A stretch of 64,000 bases of DNA from Pseudomonas kairouanensis (GTDB taxonomy: Bacteria > Pseudomonadota > Gammaproteobacteria > Pseudomonadales > Pseudomonadaceae): assembly GCF_004682055.1 (NCBI RefSeq), contig NZ_QUZU01000005.1, forward strand, positions 151,121 through 215,120, given 5' to 3'. Position 1 is the stretch's first letter, and each line of letters opens with the position of its first letter. Of the stretch, positions 1-8,376 are shown one piece after another. Made by a program: the position numbers and the translations under genes. Below the pieces are notes generated by a model. That model saw nothing but the letters and a program-made list of their open reading frames with translations, had not been told where the DNA came from and searched no databases.

Positions 1-604
1 CGGTAAGGATGATTCCCTTCCTCGAACGCGACGACTTCTGTATGTCACCTGCAGCATCGTGGCACTTTGAGACGTACTTTAGCGCTGGGACTACTCCTTC
101 AGGCACGATGCAGCATCAGGGAAGTGAAAGTAGCTAAGGCATCCCTTCGTTACGTTTAGTACCACCGTATTACGGCATACCGAATACCAACGGTAACGAA
201 CTTTCATATCCGTTCCTCGCAAAGAGGCAGGCCAGACGCTGCGCAAGTGTTGGCTTGATTTTTGCCTTTCTAAGGCAGCCCTAGCAGAGAAATTTTCAAT
301 GCTCAACCTCAAAGCCGTTCAGATCAATGCAAGAGTCCGCAGCCCAAGCTGTGGCAATGCGTTGCCGTCTGGGGCTATGAAGGCCTACCTTCGTCGAACG
401 TTCACGCCATCCCAGGTGGAACTAGGACGTATGCCTGCCTGTGTGGCAGCAAAGCAAAACGGTTTCTGGCAGATAGTCAGGTAAATCTCTTCCGCGAGCA
501 TCTACCTCGCGGTTAGGAGTGATCCCGCATCACTCAGCACATTCCTGATAACCCTCCCGTATGCCCGCGAAGGCGCTTACTGCGGAGTTCTGCACTCGGA
601 AGAA
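1..604. other. Left edge, no supportable gene
   Basis: Short open frames occur on both strands, but none has a ribosome binding site, a recognisable family or coding-like composition. The last 100 bases are the leader of the isochorismatase-like gene. I see no repeat, RNA gene or IS end that I can support. Confidence 0.5.
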
Positions 605-610
605 ATGTTA

Positions 611-1285
611 ATGAGCAACGATACAGCCCTATTGGTTATCGATTTACAAAAAGAAGACGGCTTTTTTCTTGAGCGTTTTGATCAGGTGGTCGAGAACGCA
701 GCCGCGTTGATAGACATCTCCAGAAATCTGGGAATCCCTCTGTTCTATACCCGGCATGTTAATGAAGCCTTAGGTGATGACCTGATGCTTGGTGAGCCCG
801 TGGACGGTCATGGCCACCCAACTACCTACCTCGCCGGCACTTATGCAATTGAGATTCTCGATGCGCTTGCTCCAGTCGAGGGCGATTTAATAATCGATAA
901 GCACCGCTACAGTGCATTTCACGGAACTAGGTTGGCTCAAATGCTTCACCGCAGGGGGATCAAACATCTCGTTGTAATAGGTGTATTGACTGACGTCTGT
1001 GTGATGACCACTGTTTTCGATGCCTACCAGCACGATTTCAAAATAACCATTGTCAATGACGCTTGTACCGCCACCACATTGGCCGCTCATTATTCGGCTT
1101 TGTTCATTCTCTCCAACTGGGTCTACGGGCTTGAGATCATTTCTACGGAGCAGTTAATAAGACGCTTACGCAGTGAGCCAGCAACTTCATTGCTAACTTC
1201 GAAGCCCGATCACCTCGCCTTCCAGCCTTCGGCGTTTGTCGACGCAATCCGACGCCTTGAAAATAGCCTTATCAAAGAAATCTGA
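611..1285 (+). CDS. Isochorismatase-like cysteine hydrolase
   Basis: This is a cysteine hydrolase of the isochorismatase superfamily, about 224 aa, which hydrolyses amide or related C-N bonds in the cytoplasm. The family triad is visible: Asp11 in VIDLQ, Lys97 in IIDKHRYSAF and the nucleophile Cys130 in GVLTDVCV. I prefer the ATG at 611 over the one at 605, because GGAAG at 598-602 is well spaced for 611 and too close for 605. The stop lies 13 bp before the NCS1 permease, so the two form an operon. The pairing suggests uptake and hydrolysis of a ureido, amide or pyrimidine-type compound. The substrate cannot be read from the sequence. Confidence 0.88.
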   Translation: MSNDTALLVIDLQKEDGFFLERFDQVVENAAALIDISRNLGIPLFYTRHVNEALGDDLMLGEPVDGHGHPTTYLAGTYAIEILDALAPVEGDLIIDKHRYSAFHGTRLAQMLHRRGIKHLVVIGVLTDVCVMTTVFDAYQHDFKITIVNDACTATTLAAHYSALFILSNWVYGLEIISTEQLIRRLRSEPATSLLTSKPDHLAFQPSAFVDAIRRLENSLIKEI

Positions 1286-1298
1286 TTGGAGAGTCAAA

Positions 1299-2660
1299 AT
1301 GAAAGTTGAAAATAGAAGTATTGACTTTGTACCCGAAAATGAGCGCTACGGTAAGCCTCGTTCGTTGTTTTTTGTGTGGTTTGGTGCGAATGCCAATATC
1401 ACCACCGTTGCGGCCGGCGTATTGCCAATTAGTCTGGGACTTAACCTGTTTTGGAGCGTCATCTCTATCTTGGCGGGTTCAATGATTGGCGCAATCTTCA
1501 TGGCTTCACACTCCGCACAGGGGCCCAAGTTGGGCATACCTCAGATGATTCAAAGCCGGGCACAATTCGGTGTTTTTGGTGCAATCGTACCATTGATATT
1601 CGTCATGATGATATATCTCGGTTTCTTTGTCAGTAATACGCTGCTCGCCGCTCAGGCCATCGTAAACGCGAGCCCATTGAGCAATGAGACCAATATCGTG
1701 CTGCTAGGTGCGGTTTGCTTCCTCGTAGCTTTGTTTGGCTACCAACTGATCCATCGTTTCCAAAAGATTCTGTCATTGGTATCTATAGTAGTCTTTGGTA
1801 TCGCCAGTTATTACGCTCTCACCATGGCAATTGAACCTGGACAATGGACACTACAAGGTTTTAGCTGGGTGAGCTTCCTAGCGTCGGTGAGCATTTCAGT
1901 GACTTGGCAATTGTCCTACGCTCCCTATGTGGCCGATTATTCGCGCTACTTGCCCACACAGACATCTAGCCAGCAAGTTTTCTGGTACAGCTACCTCGGA
2001 ACAGTGATTGGCGGGAGCTGGATGATGATCTTGGGAGCGGTGCTTGCAAAGAGCATGGCTGGATTTTCGAATAACGTGGGCTTGAACTTGGTTGGCGTAC
2101 TGGGTGGTGGCACTATTCTCACCTTCGCGTTCGTACTGTACGGCCAAATCGCCATCAACGTTTTCAACCTATACGGGGCCTTCATGTCTACCGTAACGGT
2201 AGTAGAGCCCTATTCAAGACTGAAGGTGACGCCTGGAGTACGCGCCGGCTTCATGCTGGTCATTTGTTCAGCAGCGACAGGACTATGCACTCTCGCCCAG
2301 GATGATTTCCTTCAGTTCTTCCTGAATTTCATTTTCTTCATGAGCTATTTCCTCATCCCTTGGACAGCAATCAATCTAGTGGACTACTATGCCCTACGGA
2401 AAGGCGTCTACCAGATCGCAGATATCTTTGAGCCGAATGGCGTCTATGGGAAGGTGAATTGGATAGCCATCACGGTGTTCCTCACAACCATTATCCTCGA
2501 AGTACCCTTCATGAGTACCTCCCTTTACGTAGGGCCGGTAGCTCAACAGCTGGAGGGCATTGATCTGGCTTGGGCTGCAGGCTTGGTCTTCCCTGCAATC
2601 GCTTATTACTGGCTCATGAAACGCCGGAAGACATCGATGTCTACACTCGCCGAAGTCTAA
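1299..2660 (+). CDS. NCS1 family permease (purine/cytosine/allantoin type)
   Basis: Inner-membrane symporter of the nucleobase-cation-symport-1 family, 453 aa with about 12 hydrophobic segments. Family features include the N-terminal ENERYGKPRSLFFVWFGAN stretch and SYAPYVADYSRYLP in the middle of the protein. The ATG at 1299 is preceded by TTGGAGAG at good spacing; the open frame upstream of it overlaps the hydrolase and has no binding site. It probably imports the substrate of the neighbouring cysteine hydrolase. The exact ligand (cytosine, purine, hydantoin, allantoin) is not determinable here. Confidence 0.88.
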   Translation: MKVENRSIDFVPENERYGKPRSLFFVWFGANANITTVAAGVLPISLGLNLFWSVISILAGSMIGAIFMASHSAQGPKLGIPQMIQSRAQFGVFGAIVPLIFVMMIYLGFFVSNTLLAAQAIVNASPLSNETNIVLLGAVCFLVALFGYQLIHRFQKILSLVSIVVFGIASYYALTMAIEPGQWTLQGFSWVSFLASVSISVTWQLSYAPYVADYSRYLPTQTSSQQVFWYSYLGTVIGGSWMMILGAVLAKSMAGFSNNVGLNLVGVLGGGTILTFAFVLYGQIAINVFNLYGAFMSTVTVVEPYSRLKVTPGVRAGFMLVICSAATGLCTLAQDDFLQFFLNFIFFMSYFLIPWTAINLVDYYALRKGVYQIADIFEPNGVYGKVNWIAITVFLTTIILEVPFMSTSLYVGPVAQQLEGIDLAWAAGLVFPAIAYYWLMKRRKTSMSTLAEV

Positions 2661-2940
2661 GAGGCGTTGTAGCACCCTGAGCATTCGCTTGGAAGGATTG
2701 GTCAGGGCGCACTACCTACCTGGAATGCGATGCCGAGTCGAGCACGTTGTCGGCGTTTCTTCTCATTGCCAGGTCTCCAAATGCCCCAATCTGGTCACTC
2801 GGAACGCTCGTGGTGGATTGGCCATCCGTATCCGGTCACCGAATCGCATGAATCCGGTGCGAGGAGCACCCTCAGCGATGGTCTCGATACCTCTAAACCT
2901 CTAAGCTCCGAAACCCCGGCAGACCCAACGGCTCGTTCGG
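2661..2940. other. Gene-free stretch, possible IS21-type end remnant
   Basis: No gene is supported. Three similar short motifs occur in one orientation: TGGTCACTCGGAA at 2792, TGGCCATCCGTAT at 2819 and CGGTCACCGAAT at 2833. Such runs of degenerate GGYCAY-type repeats resemble end repeats of some IS21-like elements of Pseudomonas, from memory only. With IS66 debris adjacent, a decayed IS is plausible but unproven. Confidence 0.25.
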
Positions 2941-3136
2941 CATTTGAAACTGTTCCTGCACCGGACAGCGTCGCCGTTATGTTCGCGGACGCATATATGT
3001 CTTCGCTGCTGTCAACCAACTTGGCGCCTGGACGTCCTAACTCCCAAGCAAGCGCCAGCCCGATCCCTCGTGTTGCGCCAGTGATAAGTACTGTTTTACC
3101 GTAAGCGTCCGGACATCCCGTCTTGCGCAACAAAGC
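2795..3136 (-). pseudogene. Short-chain dehydrogenase N-terminal remnant
   Basis: After the IS66-derived part, the same minus-strand frame continues into GKTVLITGATRGIGLALAWELG. This is the Rossmann TGxxxGIG signature of a short-chain dehydrogenase/reductase N-terminus. Similarity fades within about 35 residues, and no active-site Tyr-Lys pair follows. It is therefore a broken SDR abutting an IS fragment, which makes a chimeric open frame. It is very unlikely to be functional. Confidence 0.6.
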
Positions 3137-3447
3137 GGGTAGCCATCGATGCGGCAACAACTCCTCAATTTCACTTGCCCGCTGCGTCGGCGAGCGCGTG
3201 AGCACATCCTTCAAATAGGCATACACATCATGCCCATTAAGCTTGGCCGACTGGATCAAGCTCATCAGCGCTGCCGTACGTTGACCACTGCGTAACGAAC
3301 CAGCAAAGAGCCAATTTTTGCGTCCAAGCGCCCACGGCCGTATCTGATTTTCGATGTGATTATTATCTATGGGGACGGTGCCGTCATCCAGGTAACGATT
3401 CAACGCCGCCCAGCGCTTGAGGTGTAATCCAACACCTTGGTAATCCC
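3137..3447 (-). mobile_element. IS66 family transposase (TnpC) 3'-end remnant
   Basis: The minus-strand frame encodes the characteristic C-terminal part of IS66 TnpC: LKRWAALNRYLDDG, then PIDNNHIENQIRPWALGRKNW and LMSLIQSAKLNGHDVYAYL, ending in ELLPHRW. The catalytic-domain Glu is present in HIEN, but the N-terminal three quarters are missing. Restoring one base near 3421 joins DYT to LKRW, so there is also a frameshift. The fragment begins directly after the stop of the MMPL gene and runs into an SDR remnant. A second tnpC fragment lies near 44.0 kb in the same orientation. Confidence 0.85.
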
Positions 3448-3454
3448 CAAACCA

Positions 3455-5875
3455 TCATGCACAAGCTTGCGCTGGCTCAGAGTTCGCGACTTTTTTTGCT
3501 TCGCCCGCACGCTGTGGGAGTAGGAAGTAAGCCAAGGCTGGCAGTAACACTAGAGCGCCGACCATGTTCCAAACGAACATAAAGGCAAGCAGTACACCCA
3601 TGTCTGCTTGGAACTTGATTGGCGAAAAGATCCATGTACCTACGCCGATCGCGAGTGTCACACCGGTCAGCATGACTACCTTGCCGGTAAACAGAAGCGA
3701 TTGGTAATAGGCCCTGGATAGGCTTTCACCTTGGCGAAGCTGTGCCAGCACGATGCTCATGACATACAGCGCATAGTCGACACCGATGCCTACTCCGAGG
3801 GCGATGACTGGCAGGGTGGCAACCTTGACGCCCATGCCTAACAAGACCATCAACGCCTCACAAAGAATTGAGGTGAGCATCAGGGGCAGTACCGCACAGA
3901 GCACTGCTCTCCAGGAGCGGAAAGTCACTAGGCATAGCAGAATGACTGCTCCATACACCCACCACAGCATGTCGTGGTTCGCTTGTTTCACAACGATATT
4001 GGTGGCCGCTTCAATACCCGCACTGCCCGCGGCCAGAAGGAACGTGGCGTTTTGAGAAGTATTGCTCTTGGCAAAGCTTTCAATATTTTCGACTACGTTG
4101 GTGAGCGTGTCAGCCTTGTGATCTTTGAGGTAGGCATAGAGTGTCAAAAGGCTGCAGTCGTCGTTATACAGACCGCGTGGAGCACCCGCGGTGACCATGT
4201 TCAAGGTCGCCTGGTTGTTCACAATCTCATACCACTTTGGGTTGCCTTCCGAGAGCCCAACCAGCATACGGCGATTCAATAAGGCCAAAGAGTTTGTTGA
4301 ATCGACGCCCTCTAGTCCGCGAAGCTGCCAATCCAAGTCGTCAACACGCTTTAATGTGCTGTACGACGAGCATTCACCCGCAGCAGTCTTCACCATCACG
4401 GCGAATACGTCGCTGCTTGCACCGTAGTGCTGCGTTATGAACGCATTGTCACGGTTGTAACGAGAGTCGGGCCGTAGCTCTGGCGCGCCGGCATCAAGAT
4501 CTCCGACCTTAAGCTTCAGGCTTACCGCATATCCACCACAGGCCATGAACGCCGCTACGATCACGCATACTGTTGCCCAACGCTTGGTGGTGAAAAGGTC
4601 AAGAAAGCGCCATACAACATGCTTCTCCGCGCCACTCGCCTCTGCTTCTTCGCCGCGAAGGCTGCGTCGAGCCGCTTTCGTGCTAACGCCGACATAGGAG
4701 AGCAGTATCGGCAGCAGAATTAAGTTCGTGAAAATGAGGACTGCTACACCAAGACTGGCGATAATTGCCAGATCCTGGATGACCTGGATTTTGATGATCA
4801 TCAGAACCGCGAACCCCACCGCGTCGCATAGCAAAGCGGTAAGCCCGGCCATGAACAGTCGGCGGAATGTAAAACGCGCAGCAACCAAGCGGTGCATCCC
4901 ACGTCCCATGTCTTGCATGATGCCGTTCATTTTCTGCGCGCCATGGCTCATGCCAATTGCAAACACCAGGAACGGCACTAGAACAGAGTACGGATCGAGT
5001 TCGTACCCGAGCAACGGCAGTAAACCCAATTGCCAAATCACTGCAACCAAAGAGCATGTCACCACCAAGAGCGTGCTTCTTACGCAACGGGTATACCAAT
5101 AGAGCACTGCTGCGGTGATCAGGATGGCTGCCGCGAAGAAAATCAGAATCTGCTTGAGGCCATCGATCAGGTCGCCGACGACTTTGGCAAACCCGGTGAT
5201 ATAGATCTCAACGCCCTGCGCCTGATACTTACTACGCAGCTTTTCAATCTCGTGAGCGAAGACTGTGTAGTCCAGTGGCTGACCATCCGGAGTCCGCTCC
5301 AGCAGAGGTACGTAAACAATGCTTGAGCGTTGGTCGAAGGCCACTAATTGTCCAATTTCGTTAGAGCGCTCAACGTTGCGCTTAAGCGACTCCAAGCTTG
5401 AAGTGCCGCCGTCGTACCCATCTGGTATCACCGGGCCACCTTCCAGGCCCTCTTCGGTGACACCCGTCCAACGAGTAGAAGGAGTCCACAGCGACTTCAT
5501 CGCTGCACGGTCGACCCCCGGAAGCAGATATACCTCATCGTTGAGCTGCTGGAGGGTGTGCAAATAATTTTTGTCGTAGATGCTTCCCGCTGGATTCACT
5601 ACGGCAATACGCACAGCATTTCCAAGACCGGCCAGTTCCTGGCGATGCTCAAGATAATTGGCGATGTAAGGATGCTCACGCGGGATCATCTTCTCGAAAC
5701 TGGCATTGAGCGTCACATGTGTCGCCTGCCATGCCAGCAGAAGAGTGGCGGCCAGGCAAAGCAGCATAACGAAGGCGCGATGGTTAAACAGCGCGCGCTC
5801 CAGTACGGAACCAGAGGCGCTGTCAAAATCGTTTAGACTGCCTGTCGACGGAGTAGGGGAGGTCTGTACGTGCAT
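3455..5875 (-). CDS. MMPL/RND superfamily exporter (HAE3-like)
   Basis: Inner-membrane transporter of 806 aa with the two-repeat RND layout. TM1 is near residues 31-50, followed by a large periplasmic loop, five or six TMs around 235-395, a second TM near 435, a second loop, and a last TM group at about 640-790. Small, MMPL-type RND proteins of this class move hydrophobic molecules or lipids. It is the last gene of a minus-strand set with DUF1302, DUF1329 and a YCF48-like protein, and the ATG lies 3 nt after the YCF48 stop. This gene set recurs in Pseudomonas beside catabolic genes for hydrophobic compounds, so envelope trafficking of substrate is the likely job. An IS66 fragment abuts its 3' end. 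Confidence 0.85.
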   Translation of the reverse strand: MHVQTSPTPSTGSLNDFDSASGSVLERALFNHRAFVMLLCLAATLLLAWQATHVTLNASFEKMIPREHPYIANYLEHRQELAGLGNAVRIAVVNPAGSIYDKNYLHTLQQLNDEVYLLPGVDRAAMKSLWTPSTRWTGVTEEGLEGGPVIPDGYDGGTSSLESLKRNVERSNEIGQLVAFDQRSSIVYVPLLERTPDGQPLDYTVFAHEIEKLRSKYQAQGVEIYITGFAKVVGDLIDGLKQILIFFAAAILITAAVLYWYTRCVRSTLLVVTCSLVAVIWQLGLLPLLGYELDPYSVLVPFLVFAIGMSHGAQKMNGIMQDMGRGMHRLVAARFTFRRLFMAGLTALLCDAVGFAVLMIIKIQVIQDLAIIASLGVAVLIFTNLILLPILLSYVGVSTKAARRSLRGEEAEASGAEKHVVWRFLDLFTTKRWATVCVIVAAFMACGGYAVSLKLKVGDLDAGAPELRPDSRYNRDNAFITQHYGASSDVFAVMVKTAAGECSSYSTLKRVDDLDWQLRGLEGVDSTNSLALLNRRMLVGLSEGNPKWYEIVNNQATLNMVTAGAPRGLYNDDCSLLTLYAYLKDHKADTLTNVVENIESFAKSNTSQNATFLLAAGSAGIEAATNIVVKQANHDMLWWVYGAVILLCLVTFRSWRAVLCAVLPLMLTSILCEALMVLLGMGVKVATLPVIALGVGIGVDYALYVMSIVLAQLRQGESLSRAYYQSLLFTGKVVMLTGVTLAIGVGTWIFSPIKFQADMGVLLAFMFVWNMVGALVLLPALAYFLLPQRAGEAKKVANSEPAQACA

Positions 5876-5878
5876 GGC

Positions 5879-6937
5879 TCAGTCCGCGATCTTGGTGAGG
5901 GAGGATGGTGCCAGGCGCTGCGCACCGGCCATACCGACAGCGACCAAGGCACCATCGGCTGTGTTTGTAGCGGCGGTCAAAGGAAGTCCTTCGGATACTG
6001 CGATTGATTGGAAGCGCAGGTTTGTAAGCCCGCTTCTCAGAAGGATGCCGGCCTGATTAACCAACAACAGGCTTTGCCCCGCGATGCGAATTGCATTTAG
6101 GGAGGCAGGAACAGGGTTGTCGACAGACTGGAAGCTGATGCCACCGTTATCGGAGGAGAAAAGCTTACCCCTCAGACCGCCGACCAGAATCCGCTTGTCT
6201 GGAAGTATCGCAGCGGCAAAATAGCTACCCTCATAGGGCCCTTGCAGAGCTTCGAAATTGACGCCGCTGTCGACGGATCGCAGCAGCAAACCTCGTTCAC
6301 CAGCGATGATTATTTCATCGCCATTACGCGCCATTGAATAAAGATGCAACCCTCGTGGATTTGGAATATTGCTCATCCAAGACTGCCAGGTTTTGCCTCC
6401 ATCGCTAGTAATCAGAGCAAGACCGTATGCCCCAAGAACCACACCGTGCGTTGCATCTGCAAAGTTCACCGCCAGTAGAGGCTTGTCCGCACCGTCATCT
6501 GACAACCTTTGTGCTACAGCGATACGCTTTGCATCTCCAGAGCTTTCAGCGGCTTGCAACTCAATGGCGGCCGCTTGCTTTCCGTTTAGCTGCAGTTGCC
6601 AGCTTTCACCGCCATCGCCGCTATACAGCACGACACCAGAGTGCCCCACTGCCCAGCCATTACTGGCGTCGACAAATTGCACGCTAGTCAAAGTAGCACT
6701 GACGGGACTCGCAGACTGTCGCCAATGCTGGCCATCATCATCTGATAGCAGTACAACTCCGCGCTCGCCAACTGCAACCAGCCGCGAGCCGGCCCGATTA
6801 ATGTCCAGGAGCACTGCATGGAGTGCTTGAGATCCGAGCACGGCCTTTTGGGAAAGGACATCTACCGTATCTGCTGCCCGAACTGGCAGCCAGGCGCAGC
6901 TTATTGCCACGAGCAAACTGGAGACTATCTTCTTCAT
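5879..6937 (-). CDS. YCF48-related BNR-repeat exported protein
   Basis: Predicted secreted beta-propeller of about 352 aa. A signal peptide (KKIVSSLLVAISCAWLPVRAA) is followed by repeated BNR/YCF48 units such as GERGVVLLSDDDGQHWRQ, GHSGVVLYSGDGGESWQL and ITSDGGKTWQSW. The ATG at 6937 is chosen because AAGG precedes it; the frame extends to a TTG upstream. Proteins of this kind are found between DUF1329 and MMPL genes and may act as a periplasmic scaffold for the exporter. That role is inferred from context, not shown in the sequence. Confidence 0.85.
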   Translation of the reverse strand: MKKIVSSLLVAISCAWLPVRAADTVDVLSQKAVLGSQALHAVLLDINRAGSRLVAVGERGVVLLSDDDGQHWRQSASPVSATLTSVQFVDASNGWAVGHSGVVLYSGDGGESWQLQLNGKQAAAIELQAAESSGDAKRIAVAQRLSDDGADKPLLAVNFADATHGVVLGAYGLALITSDGGKTWQSWMSNIPNPRGLHLYSMARNGDEIIIAGERGLLLRSVDSGVNFEALQGPYEGSYFAAAILPDKRILVGGLRGKLFSSDNGGISFQSVDNPVPASLNAIRIAGQSLLLVNQAGILLRSGLTNLRFQSIAVSEGLPLTAATNTADGALVAVGMAGAQRLAPSSLTKIAD

Positions 6938-6994
6938 CGCACACAACCTTTATTGTTCTTATTTGAAGCAGGCGAGGCTTACGCCCCGCCAAAA

Positions 6995-8362
6995 TCACCG
7001 GACGCCTTCGCCAGCCATCGCGTCGGCGGTGAAAACCGACTCCTTATAGGGGGGGACGATGCGAAATTGCTCGCTCTTCCCGGCAAAAACGTCACCGACA
7101 AACCATGTACCGGAGAGCAGGTCGTAAAACCCGGTAGTGACTGATGCCGTGCCTGGGAGGTCAGGCAGAGCAACTGGCGAAGTCCACAAGACTTTTGCGA
7201 GCTGCCCCCGGGCGTCGTAGCGATCACCTAAAACCGCAGTCCAGGTATCCTCGTCGAGGTAATAGGTACTCTTTGGCATGACGTGCCGTGCTCCGTTCTT
7301 CAGGGTGGCCTCTACTACCCAAACACGATGCAGTTCCCAACGCACGGCGTCGGATTTCATGTGGTGCTCATCGAAAAGTGCTTCGGGACTGGAGGCGGTG
7401 AATACCCGGTTAGAGTTGTATGGGATATACATTTCTTTTTTGCCAACCAGCTTCCAGTCGAAGCGGTCAATTCGGCCGTCATACACAGTCAATTCGTCGA
7501 AACTCATCACCCCAGCGGTCGCAGGGGTAGGGGTGTCGCAACAGGCGTTAGGAAGACGACGTACTCGACGCTGGCCAGGCAAGTAAGTCCAGCCTGAGGA
7601 GTTTTCGGCGTTGATATTCTGTAAACCTAGAATCGCCTCTCCGGCGCGCAGCGGAGGGCCGTCGTTTGTCATCCGGATTGCCCAGTACACACCTTTGCTA
7701 CTGCTGAAGTCGGGGAGGTACCAAGGCATTTGCTGGTCTGCCCGGGAGTCGTTAGTCAGTACATGCTTTCCATCGGCAGTGGTGAGGTACTGAGTGAAGT
7801 TGGTGTGCCACGAAGCTCCGCGCCATCGCAGGAGATGGTTCCAGATGGCTTCTTCACCATTCTGGGGGATTGGGAACGGAATACCGCCGGCAGCATTTTC
7901 AGGCATGGGGCCGGCCGGGCCATTCACTAGCTTACCGCCGGTGGCATTGGCGAAAGTTGCATCGTAAACCGACTGCGGGGCAGCGGCACTTCGATGGGTG
8001 GGGTACACCACGATTTTGTAGGTGTTCGGGTATTTTTTCAGCATGGCCTGGATGCCAGGGGTCAACTTATCAGCGTACTGCGCCATGTTCTGAGCCGTAA
8101 TGGTCAGTTGTGCCTGATCGGCCGCGAATGGATCGCTGCGTTTACCACCATCCTTGAATGAGGGATCGGGTTTAGTGAGGCCGCCTTTCCACTCGGGAAT
8201 GCTACCGTCGGCATTTCCTGCGCGCTCCGCTCCGAACGGAGTTAGCGTCGACCTCAATTTTGCCGCTTCATCCACGGACACTGCGGCCATTACCCCGTGT
8301 GCAAATAAAAGGGAAGCACTCAAGGTTGTAAGCAGCGATACAAATTTCTTATTGTTTATCAT
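6995..8362 (-). CDS. DUF1329 periplasmic protein
   Basis: Exported 455-aa protein of the DUF1329 family, with a cleavable signal peptide ending near GVMAA. The family hallmarks are visible: VSVDEAAKLRSTLTPFGAERAGN, IPEWKGG, TYLPGQRRVRRLP and YLDEDTW. The family is thought to have a LolA/LolB-like lipid-carrier fold, which would fit shuttling hydrophobic ligands between an outer-membrane partner (DUF1302) and an RND-type pump. GAGGATT precedes the ATG. It lies 14 bp after the DUF1302 gene, so the two are co-transcribed. Confidence 0.9.
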   Translation of the reverse strand: MINNKKFVSLLTTLSASLLFAHGVMAAVSVDEAAKLRSTLTPFGAERAGNADGSIPEWKGGLTKPDPSFKDGGKRSDPFAADQAQLTITAQNMAQYADKLTPGIQAMLKKYPNTYKIVVYPTHRSAAAPQSVYDATFANATGGKLVNGPAGPMPENAAGGIPFPIPQNGEEAIWNHLLRWRGASWHTNFTQYLTTADGKHVLTNDSRADQQMPWYLPDFSSSKGVYWAIRMTNDGPPLRAGEAILGLQNINAENSSGWTYLPGQRRVRRLPNACCDTPTPATAGVMSFDELTVYDGRIDRFDWKLVGKKEMYIPYNSNRVFTASSPEALFDEHHMKSDAVRWELHRVWVVEATLKNGARHVMPKSTYYLDEDTWTAVLGDRYDARGQLAKVLWTSPVALPDLPGTASVTTGFYDLLSGTWFVGDVFAGKSEQFRIVPPYKESVFTADAMAGEGVR

Positions 8363-8376
8363 CGGATAATCCTCGA

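Noticed and set aside
91..484. Short open frames on both strands at the left edge
   Set aside because: No binding sites, no family motifs, and they overlap on opposite strands.
2689..3104. Plus-strand frames over the IS/SDR debris
   Set aside because: They are antisense to recognisable IS66 and SDR coding remnants.
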